Source of the DNA: JAGORM01 sp964406795
Lineage (GTDB): Bacteria; Patescibacteriota; Microgenomatia; Levybacterales; GWA1-39-11
Reading direction: 5' to 3'
DNA length: 49,809 nt
Assembly (NCBI GenBank): GCA_964406795.1
Contig: CAYOTA010000012.1
Span: forward strand, 1 to 49,809
In this document: positions 1 to 6,709 of the stretch, one piece after another
Layout: the number at the start of each line of letters is the position of its first letter
Position numbering within the stretch: position 1 is the stretch's first letter
Notes under the pieces: generated by a model
What the model was told of the DNA's origin: nothing
The model's input: the letters and a program-made list of their open reading frames with translations, nothing else
The model's database searches: none
Position numbers and translations under genes: made by a program

Positions 1-286
1 TTCCTTTCACAGCAGTTGAAGGACCATCTCCATAGTTGGAATAACACCAAATCGCCAGTGGTTGACCCGGAAGCGCACCGGCCAAGGGTGTATTCGGCCA
101 ACATCCGGAAATTGCAGTTGCGGCGTTTGTCTTAGTATTAAGACTTTGATTTTGAAGCGCATTAAGTCCGAAATAAATTCCGAAACCTGCAACACCAAGA
201 ACAAATACTGAAATATATTTCCATTTTCTGGCTACTGAAGATATATATGCAGATAAACTCTTTTTAGAAACAACTTCTACACTCAT
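1..286 (-). CDS. Membrane-anchored exported protein, N-terminal part (cut by window edge)
   Basis: An open minus-strand frame starts at the ATG at 286 and runs without a stop through the left edge, giving 95 residues. The N-terminus (MSVEVVSKKSLSAYISSVAR) is basic and followed by a hydrophobic stretch at about residues 23-38 (YISVFVLGVAGFGIYFGL), which looks like a signal anchor. The part after it is polar, with two Cys (in GCWPN and IWCYSN), as expected of an extracytoplasmic domain. I do not recognise the family, and the C-terminus lies outside the window. Reading frame continuity over 286 bases and the membrane anchor are the support. Confidence 0.6.
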   Translation of the reverse strand, partial: MSVEVVSKKSLSAYISSVARKWKYISVFVLGVAGFGIYFGLNALQNQSLNTKTNAATAISGCWPNTPLAGALPGQPLAIWCYSNYGDGPSTAVKG

Positions 287-453
287 TTTATCTTTAAAAG
301 TGGTAAATATACTATAACCTATATATTTGTTACATATTTTACTAATAGTTGTCAACCACTTAAAAAGGCATATATGTACTTTAAACACGTAACTCCAAAT
401 AATATGGCAAATATCTAAAACAGAAGCTGAAGTCTAAAAGAAATTTGAGGAGG
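287..453. other. AT-rich intergenic region
   Basis: This 167-base stretch separates the cut-off protein from the end of the signal peptidase gene. I see no ORF with a credible start, no RNA-like motif and no convincing hairpin followed by a T-run. It presumably holds the promoter of the leftmost gene. Confidence 0.5.
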
Positions 454-1125
454 CTATTTTCCGCAGTTCCAGTAGCAAAAACTTGTGGTACTTACTATGT
501 TTTCCTGAGGCACAAATCCCCATTCACGAGAATCTTCGCTGTATGGTCTGTTGTCACCCATTACAAAATACTGCCCTCCAGGGACTGTAACTGACTGGCT
601 CTCTTGAAGGAATGTTCCTGGAAGGGTCTCAATACCAGATGCTACATATTTACTTTCGTCAAGTTTCTGATTGTTAACATACACATCTCCACCCTGAATC
701 ATAACTGTCTCACCAGGAAGAGCAATAACTCTCTTAATTAGGTCTCTCTGAGGGTTTTTTAATGATTTGAATATAACAACATCGCCTTTGTTGACAACCG
801 TTTTCTTCGGATTGTAGACACTTGTCATGAGATATGCCCCATTCTTATATGAAGGTGTCATGGATTGACCATTCATTTGGAATGGTCTAAAGATAAAAGC
901 GTATCCGTATACAAAAGCGCCACTAAGAACCACTACTATGAAGAATAATGCGAACGGAACAGTGATAAGAATTTTGACCCACTTTTTCCATGAAGTCAAA
1001 AACCACATGGCTATTACCCCTACAAGACCAATAATAGGTGACACGACTGTTAAAACGAGCAAGATTATGGTAATTACATTGCGAACTCGAGGGGACATTC
1101 CAGCTTTAGTCTGTGTATTGGCCAT
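454..1125 (-). CDS. lepB: Signal peptidase I
   Basis: Cleaves signal peptides from exported proteins at the outer face of the membrane. The 223-residue protein has two predicted membrane segments (about 15-44 and 50-78), then the S26 catalytic domain. The nucleophile is Ser88 in MNGQSMTPS, the general base is Lys131 in RDLIKRVIALPGE, and the conserved GDNRPYSEDSREWG box lies at about 190-203. Length is normal for the family. The ATG at 1125 is supported by a promoter whose -10 box (AATACT) ends 6 nt before it, so the mRNA is probably leaderless. Two transmembrane segments before the catalytic Ser is an arrangement common in Gram-positive-like enzymes. Confidence 0.95.
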   Translation of the reverse strand: MANTQTKAGMSPRVRNVITIILLVLTVVSPIIGLVGVIAMWFLTSWKKWVKILITVPFALFFIVVVLSGAFVYGYAFIFRPFQMNGQSMTPSYKNGAYLMTSVYNPKKTVVNKGDVVIFKSLKNPQRDLIKRVIALPGETVMIQGGDVYVNNQKLDESKYVASGIETLPGTFLQESQSVTVPGGQYFVMGDNRPYSEDSREWGFVPQENIVSTTSFCYWNCGK

Positions 1126-1131
1126 AAGTAT

Positions 1132-1160
1132 AGTATTGGGTTAGCAAATATGAAAGTCAA
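1132..1160 (-). promoter_or_regulatory. Promoter of lepB (leaderless layout)
   Basis: On the minus strand TTGACT (1155-1160), a 17-nt spacer, AATACT (1132-1137), 6 nt, then the ATG of lepB. The expected transcription start coincides with the A of the start codon. Confidence 0.6.
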
Positions 1161-1163
1161 TAG

Positions 1164-1469
1164 TTAACTGATCTTTTTCTTTTTGTTGTTTTGGCTTTTA
1201 AGATTGGTAAATGAGAGATAGTTGGTAGCAAAGATTCCAATAATGACAATTATTTGCACCCATGTATCAAATTTTCCATTTCTTGTACGTGAATAGAAAA
1301 GAAATACCATCGCAATGGACGACCCTACCCATGCGTATGAGGATGCCTGAACAGCCTGCCATCCCTTATCAACACCCACTTTGATAAGATAAGCTACGAT
1401 CAATATCGTTAAAAATATTGGTGAATAAAATAGCGCCACTTGTAGCTCAGTTGGTAGAGATTCGAACAT
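1164..1469 (-). CDS. Small three-segment membrane protein
   Basis: A 101-residue hydrophobic protein with about three membrane segments (roughly residues 12-31, 44-60 and 67-86) and a lysine-rich C-terminus (KSQNNKKKKIS) that should be cytoplasmic. I do not recognise a family. It ends 38 bp before lepB. The ATG at 1469 is supported by TTGAAA-N17-TACAAT-N6-ATG, the same promoter geometry as its neighbours. The first 12 codons are antisense to a tRNA-like sequence on the plus strand, and the -35 box lies at the edge of the adjacent insertion sequence, so the 5' end of this gene may have been rebuilt by rearrangement. A GTG at 1439 is an alternative start. Confidence 0.65.
   Translation of the reverse strand: MFESLPTELQVALFYSPIFLTILIVAYLIKVGVDKGWQAVQASSYAWVGSSIAMVFLFYSRTRNGKFDTWVQIIVIIGIFATNYLSFTNLKSQNNKKKKIS
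1434..1461 (+). pseudogene. tRNA-like 5' fragment (acceptor and D-arm)
   Basis: The plus strand reads GCGCCACTTG followed by TAGCTCAGTTGGTAGAG, an exact match to the usual bacterial tRNA D-arm core. After this point the sequence departs from a tRNA: no convincing anticodon stem, T-arm or 3' acceptor strand follows, although TTCGAA occurs directly after the D-arm. I read it as a remnant of a tRNA gene, now antisense to the start of the small membrane protein. It is unlikely to be functional. Confidence 0.45.
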
Positions 1470-1475
1470 CTTTCA

Positions 1476-1504
1476 ATTGTAAGCTTCAGGTTCTACTTTT
1501 TCAA
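1476..1504 (-). promoter_or_regulatory. Promoter of the 1164-1469 membrane protein
   Basis: Minus strand TTGAAA (1499-1504), 17-nt spacer, TACAAT (1476-1481), 6 nt, ATG at 1469. The -35 hexamer falls inside the probable left end of the IS1595-type element, so the element may supply part of this promoter. Confidence 0.6.
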
Positions 1505-1535
1505 TTAGATTATGATTGTCTGATATAATGAACTT

Positions 1536-1667
1536 GTGAAAAAAACTAAACTAGATATAAAGCGAAAAGAAGTAAAGAAGCAGATAAAGGAAAATCCTGG
1601 TGTAAATAAAAAGGAGTTTAACGAGTTGTTGAAGAGGGCTTCAAGACCTTTAAAGAAGCGTGGTTGA
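1536..1667 (+). CDS. Small basic ORF inside the insertion sequence
   Basis: A 43-codon frame begins with GTG at 1536 (VKKTKLDIKRKEVKKQ...) and ends with TGA at 1665-1667. The product is lysine-rich and could form a helix followed by a basic tail (LLKRASRPLKKRG). An extended -10 element (TGA-TATAAT, 1521-1529) ends exactly 6 nt before the GTG, the same leaderless layout found at other genes here. The last 50 bp overlap the 3' end of the transposase gene on the other strand. I know no function; it may be an IS passenger or a regulator of transposition. It could also be an accidental frame. Confidence 0.45.
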   Translation: MKKTKLDIKRKEVKKQIKENPGVNKKEFNELLKRASRPLKKRG

Positions 1668-2511
1668 GAAGCGCTTCAAACATACCTTCTCCTAAGTGTC
1701 TGTTGTTGTATCTCCACGAGTATTCATTAATGTAATCTTGTAGATATTCTGCGGATACATGCCTGTAGACTCCATAAATACCTCGTTTTACAAGAGACCA
1801 AACACCTTCAATGTTATTTGTGTGAACATCTAGGCGCACATATTCAGATTTTCCATGGTTCACAGATTCATGAACAAAGCCTAGCTTAGAAAGCCCCGTA
1901 TACCCTGCATATTCATCAGTCAGTACTTTAGCAGTTGGGTCAACGTATTTAGCTACGTTTCCTAAAAGTGTGTACTTGCCAGTGTTTGGAATGTGTTTAA
2001 GAATTGCTGTTCCTTTTCGTTCAAGAAGACCCATTACAATCTCTTTTGGCTTATCTCCCCTCCATTGGTAAGCTCTATTTTTACCCTTACCTCCCATAAA
2101 AGTTTCGTCTACTTCAACGGTTCCTTCAAGAAGTGATGGTTCTTCTTCCATGAGAAACCTAATTTGTTTAAACATTCTATGAGCGGTTTTATAACACACT
2201 CCAAGCTCTCGTTCTAACTGTTTAGCTGATATTCCTGATCGAGTCTTGGTCATTAAAAACATAGCATAGAACCATAATCGTAGAGATACAGAGGATTTTT
2301 CAAAGATAGTTCCGACAAGTGGAAATATCTGAGTCCTACAGAACTCGCAGGAGTATGCAGTGCGTCCTGCAAGCTTGTAATACTTTGTAATTTTATCGCA
2401 CTTTACACAGTGGACTCCATCGGGAAAACGCTTGTTAAATATCTCATTCAAACATGCATCATCATTGGGGTATTTACGCAGAAAAGTCTTGAGGCTAAAC
2501 TTTTTATTCAT
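1618..2511 (-). CDS. IS1595-family transposase
   Basis: A 297-residue transposase of the ISXO2-like group. The N-terminus has a zinc ribbon (CVKCDK and SCEFCR), then a helix-turn-helix-like region (GISAKQLERELGVCYKTAHR), then the DDE nuclease core: Asp in VEVDETFMGGKGKNR, Asp in KVLTDEYAGY, and Glu in HTNNIEGVWSLVKRGIYG, with the family's N-E box and the WRYNNR ending. The reading frame is intact, so the element could be active. I choose the ATG at 2511 rather than the one 18 nt upstream because TTGACA-N17-CATACT-N6 leads exactly to it, and the upstream ATG would lie in the promoter. Confidence 0.92.
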   Translation of the reverse strand: MNKKFSLKTFLRKYPNDDACLNEIFNKRFPDGVHCVKCDKITKYYKLAGRTAYSCEFCRTQIFPLVGTIFEKSSVSLRLWFYAMFLMTKTRSGISAKQLERELGVCYKTAHRMFKQIRFLMEEEPSLLEGTVEVDETFMGGKGKNRAYQWRGDKPKEIVMGLLERKGTAILKHIPNTGKYTLLGNVAKYVDPTAKVLTDEYAGYTGLSKLGFVHESVNHGKSEYVRLDVHTNNIEGVWSLVKRGIYGVYRHVSAEYLQDYINEYSWRYNNRHLGEGMFEALLNHASLKVLKPSSTTR

Positions 2512-2517
2512 AGCCTC

Positions 2518-2546
2518 AGTATGACACATTATTTACGTGTTGTCAA
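2518..2546 (-). promoter_or_regulatory. Transposase promoter
   Basis: Minus strand perfect TTGACA (2541-2546), 17-nt spacer, CATACT (2518-2523), then 6 nt to the ATG at 2511. Indicates a leaderless transposase mRNA. Confidence 0.6.
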
Positions 2547-2686
2547 TACACATATCCCCTTAAAAAGTGTAAGCTCTTTTGCGGATCCCGATAAAACTGT
2601 ATTTGATATAAACTGTAGCATACTAGTTCAAACTATAATCCTGGGAGCATATCAAATTCAATACTATTTGTAAATGCTGTCTATTC

Positions 2687-2715
2687 TTGTATACCTTTTT
2701 GCACATCTATATAAT
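2687..2715 (+). promoter_or_regulatory. Promoter of the M24 peptidase gene
   Basis: TTGTAT (2687-2692), exactly 17 nt, perfect TATAAT (2710-2715), 6 nt, ATG at 2722. This is the cleanest example of the leaderless layout in the window and decides the start of the downstream gene. Confidence 0.75.
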
Positions 2716-2721
2716 ACAAGC

Positions 2722-3804
2722 ATGCAGGAAAGAATTGAAAACATAAGAAAAATTTTAAAAGCAGAGGATATAGATGCCCTGCTTGTCTGCACGGCGCACA
2801 ATATTTCTTACCTTACAGGATTTGTAGGATTTAGTACCCATGAACGGGAAGGATATCTTTTTATAACGCAAAATGGTGCGTATATACTAACAGATCCCCG
2901 TTTGTCAGAAGGGGCAAGAACAGCCACTTCCCCCAGCATTATAGAAGTGATAGAACTTTCAGCTTCAAAAAAACTCACAACAGCACTTCAAGAAATTGTA
3001 GGCAATGAGCAAATTAGCACAATTGGTTTTGAAGAGCATTTAACATTTTATGAACACAGCAAGTTTAAGAAAATCAAAAATGTAAAACTACAACTTGCCT
3101 CAGAGTTGGTTGAAACAGTGCGTGAAATAAAAACTCCAGATGAACTTGAAAAAATCAAAAAAGCATGCGCACTAACTGATAAAACATTTACCCACATTCT
3201 GCCACTTATAAAAGAAGGCATGAGTGAGGAGGATCTTGCTTGGGAGATGGAAAAATACATACGAGAACACAAAGGAAGACTGGCTTTTCCGACAATTGTT
3301 GCATTTGGGAAAAATTCAGCAGTACCACATCATCACACATCAGATGAGAAGCTTAAGCCCAATTCTATTGTATTGCTGGATTTTGGAGCACAAGTAGAAG
3401 AGTATTGCGCAGATATGACACGTACTATCTTTTTTGGAACTCCCGACGCAAAATTTAAAGAACTATATGAAACAGTTAGAGTTGCTCAGGAAAAAGGATT
3501 TATTGATACCTCAAAGCCTTTTTCAGGGCAAGATGTAGATGAGGCGTCAAGAGACTATATAAAGAAAAAGGGGTATCCTACTGTCCCGCATTCTGTGGGA
3601 CACGGAATAGGACTACAAGTTCATGAACTACCTCACATATCAACCGGATTTAATACAGAAATAGTACCTAATACACCATTTACCATAGAGCCCGGAATTT
3701 ATATAAATGGGTATGGAGGTGTGCGGATAGAGGACACTGTTTATTTTGATGGGCAAAAAATCTTACAGCTTACAAAATCTCCCAAAACTCTTACGCAAAT
3801 TTAG
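2722..3804 (+). CDS. M24-family aminopeptidase (Xaa-Pro aminopeptidase-like)
   Basis: Removes N-terminal residues from peptides, probably with proline at position 2, using two metal ions. The 360-residue protein has a creatinase-like N-terminal domain (about 1-125) and a pita-bread catalytic domain. All metal ligands are visible: Asp in LLDFGAQVEEY, Asp in CADMTRTIFFG, His in SVGHGIGLQVHELP, Glu in FTIEPGIY and Glu in GVRIEDTVYF. Length fits aminopeptidase P/PepQ-type enzymes. An in-frame ATG 48 nt upstream is rejected because it lies between the -35 and the -10 box. The cyclophilin gene follows with its own promoter. Confidence 0.93.
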   Translation: MQERIENIRKILKAEDIDALLVCTAHNISYLTGFVGFSTHEREGYLFITQNGAYILTDPRLSEGARTATSPSIIEVIELSASKKLTTALQEIVGNEQISTIGFEEHLTFYEHSKFKKIKNVKLQLASELVETVREIKTPDELEKIKKACALTDKTFTHILPLIKEGMSEEDLAWEMEKYIREHKGRLAFPTIVAFGKNSAVPHHHTSDEKLKPNSIVLLDFGAQVEEYCADMTRTIFFGTPDAKFKELYETVRVAQEKGFIDTSKPFSGQDVDEASRDYIKKKGYPTVPHSVGHGIGLQVHELPHISTGFNTEIVPNTPFTIEPGIYINGYGGVRIEDTVYFDGQKILQLTKSPKTLTQI

Positions 3805-3805
3805 G

Positions 3806-3834
3806 TTGTAGTACTCAAATTTTTAGTGTATATT
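3806..3834 (+). promoter_or_regulatory. Promoter of the cyclophilin gene
   Basis: TTGTAG (3806-3811), 17 nt, TATATT (3829-3834), 6 nt, ATG at 3841. The upstream in-frame ATG at 3826 overlaps the -10 region and is unlikely to be used. Confidence 0.65.
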
Positions 3835-3840
3835 TTAAGC

Positions 3841-4494
3841 ATGAATAAAATGGTAGTTGGATTTATAGCTTTTGTAATTGTGGGACTCTCCGTTGTAATT
3901 TATGCCACCGGTAGAAACCAGCCAAAAGATACTTCAAGTCCTGATATGTTTGCGCTATCCACTCCTGAACCCACTATTATTATTCCAACCGCAGGAACCC
4001 CTACCCCCACATTTGCACCAGTCACGGCTACAAAAGCAACTATCAACACAGTAAAAGGAACAATAGAGCTTGATTTATATCCGCAAGATGCACCAAAAAC
4101 TGTCACAAATTTTTCAACACTGGCAAAAAACAAATTTTATGACGGTGTGACATTTCATAGAGTTGAGCCAGGATTTGTAATCCAAGGAGGAGATCCACTG
4201 TCCCGAGATGACAACCCTGCAAATGACGGAACGGGTGGCGCGTCTATTTATGGTGGTAAATTTGCAGATGAGTTAAATCCTAATGCAAAAAGTTATCAAG
4301 AAGGGTACACAGAAGGCACACTTGCCATGGCAAACAGCGGACCCAACACAAATGGCTCACAATTTTTTATTATGTGGGAAGACAAAACAGATTTGCCTAA
4401 AAATTACACCATTTTTGGAAAAGTTACCTCTGGAATGGAAGTAGTAAGAAGCATGGTCGCCGGCGACAAGATTAATAGCATTACCGTAGAATAA
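3841..4494 (+). CDS. Membrane-anchored cyclophilin-type peptidyl-prolyl isomerase
   Basis: Catalyses cis-trans isomerisation of prolyl bonds, here outside the membrane. The 217-residue protein starts with a signal anchor (MVVGFIAFVIVGLSVVIYAT), then a Thr/Pro-rich linker (to about residue 60) and a cyclophilin domain. Active-site signatures are FHRVEPGFVIQGGDP, with the catalytic Arg, and LAMANSGPNTNGSQFFIMW. Such anchored cyclophilins usually help fold exported proteins, which agrees with signal peptidase nearby. It ends 4 bp from the convergent gene at 4499, with no evident terminator between them. Confidence 0.93.
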   Translation: MNKMVVGFIAFVIVGLSVVIYATGRNQPKDTSSPDMFALSTPEPTIIIPTAGTPTPTFAPVTATKATINTVKGTIELDLYPQDAPKTVTNFSTLAKNKFYDGVTFHRVEPGFVIQGGDPLSRDDNPANDGTGGASIYGGKFADELNPNAKSYQEGYTEGTLAMANSGPNTNGSQFFIMWEDKTDLPKNYTIFGKVTSGMEVVRSMVAGDKINSITVE

Positions 4495-4498
4495 ACTG

Positions 4499-5389
4499 TT
4501 ACGCTGCTTTTACAAAATAAAAATATGCAAAATTAGGCATCTGCGCTGGCACTGTTGAACTGTTTACCTCCACGCGTACACCCCAATCGGTTTCTCCACC
4601 ATCAATAAGGTGCGAATTTACGTGTGTCCCAAAAGAATTCAATGATCCCCTACCTTGCAGATTGGGCGAAACAGCGGAGTGAAGTATACCATTAATTTCA
4701 TGCGCAAGTGTCATCCTAACGGTCTCACCAATCCATAATTTTACTTGCGGTGTTTGAGGAACTGAAACCAATTTTTGGTCTATTTCGTCTCTATACTTAT
4801 CTCCCTTATCAGAAATTTGCATGGGCTTTGGACTTCTAGATTTATCGGGTGGGATCCACCGCCTATCTTCCAATATTTTTACATACATTCCTACAGGCTT
4901 CTTTTTTGAATCATATGCAATTTCCCAAGTCTCACCCGGGTTACCTTCAATAGCAACCTTCCTTGACTCCATAAGATTTAGCAAGTCATTCCCTACATAC
5001 CTATGCTTTTCGGTTTCATAAAATGACCGAAAAACTTTTGCCCCTAATGGAATCAAAATGTCTCTTTGCGAATGATTATTTACTTGCACTGATATATTTA
5101 ACCCATTCGGATTTTCAAGACCACTGGAAGAACTTGTCAAGGCTTCTTGAAGTTGTGTTCCATTGTCTTCTATCTCTAATCCCAACTGTGCCCATCTGCT
5201 TCTCGTTGAAGCTCGAATTTTTGACGCTAACTCCGAATGCTGCCTCAAGAAGCTCGGAAGACCTCCATGAGGAATATTCATACCTACCGCAGAATAACCT
5301 AATTTTGGCACAATAACATTCTGCGTAGTTGCAATATCGGCTCCCTTCCAAAAAGGAAATTCCGGAGTAGGACTTAAGCGCTCATTCAT
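4499..5389 (-). CDS. dCTP deaminase/dUTPase-superfamily-like protein
   Basis: The C-terminal third (about residues 215-290) matches the trimeric dCTP deaminase/dUTPase fold: LAHEINGILHSAVSPN, GRGSLNSFGTHVNSHLID and DWGVRVEVNSS align with the family's R-S-S-L-x-R-x-G, A-G-x-I-D-P-G and L-E-x-x-N stretches. The canonical Arg-Ser-Ser is Arg-Gly-Ser and the Pro-Gly after the Asp is Gly-Gly, so enzymatic activity is uncertain. The first 200 residues are longer than in a normal dCTP deaminase (about 190 in total) and unrecognised. A role in pyrimidine nucleotide handling is inference only. A TATAAT box ends 9 nt before the ATG. Confidence 0.5.
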   Translation of the reverse strand: MNERLSPTPEFPFWKGADIATTQNVIVPKLGYSAVGMNIPHGGLPSFLRQHSELASKIRASTRSRWAQLGLEIEDNGTQLQEALTSSSSGLENPNGLNISVQVNNHSQRDILIPLGAKVFRSFYETEKHRYVGNDLLNLMESRKVAIEGNPGETWEIAYDSKKKPVGMYVKILEDRRWIPPDKSRSPKPMQISDKGDKYRDEIDQKLVSVPQTPQVKLWIGETVRMTLAHEINGILHSAVSPNLQGRGSLNSFGTHVNSHLIDGGETDWGVRVEVNSSTVPAQMPNFAYFYFVKAA

Positions 5390-5398
5390 AAGGAATGT

Positions 5399-5404
5399 AT
5401 TATA
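5399..5404 (-). promoter_or_regulatory. -10 box of the dCTP deaminase-like gene
   Basis: A perfect TATAAT on the minus strand lies 9 nt before the ATG at 5389. The only -35 candidate (TTGTTA, 5420-5425) is 15 nt away, which is short, so the -35 is uncertain. Confidence 0.45.
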
Positions 5405-5464
5405 TAGTACCTACTCCATATTAACAAGTATTATGGGATATATTAGACAACCGCATCAACTCCA

Positions 5465-5989
5465 TTACGGTTGAATAACTTTTGTTAAGTTATAAGGTGT
5501 ATCACAGCACATATCAATTTCTTCAGGTTTTCGAGGACACGTTTTGCAAAACTCCCACACCTCAGCAGATAATTCGTCTGTCTTCATCTCTACCGCCCCC
5601 ATTTTTGCAAACATAACACTACTCATGTCATTTCCTAGTGCAAAAAGAGTACTATCTGGATTCTTTTCATGCTGGTCTTCCAACACTGCATTTGTCACCA
5701 TAGTGGCCAAACCTTTTCCTCTTTGGTTTTCATCTGTATAAATTGATCCTATCTCAACTGCCCCATCTGAATATGTTGCTGTTGCCGCAGCATGAGCAGC
5801 AAGGCCACCTGTCTCATTTTTTACAACTATAGAATTCCCGTCTTCAAACATTCCCAAAACTTCTGATGGGCTTTTAGGAAGCATTGTACCAGCCCCCTTA
5901 GTCCATCTTGAGACCTTAATTGCCGCGAGGGCATCATATTCCCCTGGTCTGCAGATTTTGTAATCACCTATAGATTTTAAATATTCCAT
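5465..5989 (-). CDS. GNAT-family N-acetyltransferase under T-box control
   Basis: A 174-residue acetyl-CoA-dependent transferase. The acetyl-CoA binding motif A is visible as IYTDENQRGKGLATMVTNAVL (the Q/R-x-x-G-x-G/A signature), preceded by the beta strand GAVEIGSI. The substrate is unknown. The C-terminus carries four Cys (CKTCPRKPEEIDMCCD), unusual for GNAT proteins and possibly metal-binding. The gene starts only 11 nt after the terminator hairpin of a T-box riboswitch, so expression should rise when one particular tRNA is uncharged. This points to a role in amino acid metabolism or stress. No Shine-Dalgarno sequence is evident before the ATG. Confidence 0.8.
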   Translation of the reverse strand: MEYLKSIGDYKICRPGEYDALAAIKVSRWTKGAGTMLPKSPSEVLGMFEDGNSIVVKNETGGLAAHAAATATYSDGAVEIGSIYTDENQRGKGLATMVTNAVLEDQHEKNPDSTLFALGNDMSSVMFAKMGAVEMKTDELSAEVWEFCKTCPRKPEEIDMCCDTPYNLTKVIQP

Positions 5990-5999
5990 TTTTACAAAT

Positions 6000-6048
6000 A
6001 AAAAACCCTTGTAAAAATCCCAAGAATTACTTGAGAGTCTTACAAGGG
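6000..6048 (-). terminator. T-box regulated intrinsic terminator
   Basis: Minus strand CCCTTGTAA (6048-6040) pairs with TTACAAGGG (6014-6006), a 9-bp stem, followed directly by T6. The 5' arm adjoins the CTTGT needed for the antiterminator, so the two structures are mutually exclusive, as in known T-box leaders. Confidence 0.82.
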
Positions 6049-6207
6049 CCTACAAGTTTTAGAGGCGGTACCACCTTGTTTTGTTCTTTTGCGCTCCGAT
6101 TGCCGACACGCATTTCTTATTCTTTTCCGGTTAAGATTCCGGCGCAGTTGTGTTTTTTAGACTTTTTCCACGAAGGCTTGTCTACTGCGGTAGACTCAAA
6201 CGCCTGA
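6000..6207 (-). promoter_or_regulatory. T-box riboswitch leader
   Basis: On the minus strand the T-box sequence AAGGTGGTACCGC (6077 to 6065) matches the consensus AGGGTGGNACCGCG. The flanks ACAAG (6075-6079) and CTTGT (6052-6056) can form the antiterminator. Upstream hairpins are GTCTAC-CGCA-GTAGAC, CCGG-N8-CCGG and one at GCGTGTCGGCAATCGGAGCGC, which resembles the usual stem III. The variable T-box base is U, so the tRNA discriminator base should be A. Stem I seems short and I cannot name the specifier codon. A transcription terminator follows. Confidence 0.82.
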
Positions 6208-6213
6208 AAAAAC

Positions 6214-6242
6214 ATTATAACAAATGTGAACTGAATTGCAAA
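6214..6242 (-). promoter_or_regulatory. Promoter of the T-box transcript
   Basis: Minus strand TTTGCA (6237-6242), 17 nt, perfect TATAAT (6214-6219). Transcription should start near 6207, giving a leader of about 215 nt before the GNAT gene. Confidence 0.65.
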
Positions 6243-6686
6243 CTAAAGCCATATTGAAAAAAAGTAAACTGAAGCAATGATTGATAGTACGGTTACACAC
6301 TGCCAGAAAATTTGATAATGGATATATACAGCATCTCCAGGAAACATCTTGTGGCCTTTGAGTGTCTCAGGTTTATTTCTATGTTTATCTACAAACTGTT
6401 CTAAGAACCAATAAATACTTTCCCCAGCACTTCTTATAACCCAGAAAACAGAGTAGATGAGGCAGAACAAAATAAAGTCTTGAAGTAAAAATGAAAGAAG
6501 TGCAGAGAGTGCAAAAAAAGCGCCAAATGTAACTGCATCAATCCATACAAATGCTCCTAAAATGGTGAACCCCCGTGACAACCCAAATGGATTTTTGCGA
6601 ATTTTACAATTTCTCCAACCGAGCAAAAAGCACAAAGTGGAGTAGAGGAATACAAGAATTAATACACTACCCTGCCAAATTTCCAT
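6243..6686 (-). CDS. Unknown membrane protein
   Basis: A 147-residue protein with about four membrane segments: residues 6-22, 40-62, 66-84 and a final one near the C-terminus (VTVLSIIASVYFFSIW). A cytosolic loop (VDKHRNKPETLKGHKMFPG) lies before the last segment. I do not recognise the family. The ATG at 6686 is chosen because an extended -10 (TGT-TATACT, 6693-6701) ends 6 nt before it; an upstream in-frame start at 6707 would be inside the promoter. It lies downstream of the unknown gene at 6710 but appears to be separately transcribed. Confidence 0.65.
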   Translation of the reverse strand: MEIWQGSVLILVFLYSTLCFLLGWRNCKIRKNPFGLSRGFTILGAFVWIDAVTFGAFFALSALLSFLLQDFILFCLIYSVFWVIRSAGESIYWFLEQFVDKHRNKPETLKGHKMFPGDAVYIHYQIFWQCVTVLSIIASVYFFSIWL

Positions 6687-6692
6687 GCTGAA

Positions 6693-6701
6693 AGTATAAC
6701 A
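6693..6701 (-). promoter_or_regulatory. Extended -10 promoter of the 6243-6686 gene
   Basis: TGT-TATACT on the minus strand, followed by 6 nt and the ATG at 6686. There is no good -35, which the TG extension may offset. Confidence 0.55.
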
Positions 6702-6709
6702 CAACAACT

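Larger units (their letters stand above)
1488..2575. mobile_element. IS1595-family (ISXO2-like) insertion sequence, approximate ends
   Basis: A DDE transposase gene is flanked by an imperfect inverted repeat: AGGTTCTACTTTTT at 1488-1501 and AGCTTACACTTTTT read inward from 2575 (11 of 14 positions match). The octamer TGTAAGCT occurs at 1478-1485 and 2568-2575; the family usually makes 8-bp duplications, but the right copy lies inside the proposed inverted repeat, so I do not rely on it. The element carries the transposase, its promoter and a small ORF on the other strand. Exact boundaries are uncertain. Confidence 0.6.

Noticed and set aside
7..204. Minus-strand 65-codon frame at the left edge
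   Set aside because: It is a shadow of the longer frame starting at 286, which has a start codon, a membrane anchor and stays open through the window edge.
1478..2575. 8-bp direct repeat TGTAAGCT as the target duplication of the IS1595 element
   Set aside because: The size fits the family, but the right copy lies inside the inverted repeat that best defines the element's end, so the match may be chance.
2674..2721. Longer start for the M24 peptidase
   Set aside because: The region contains the promoter (TTGTAT-N17-TATAAT), so it is not transcribed as part of this mRNA.
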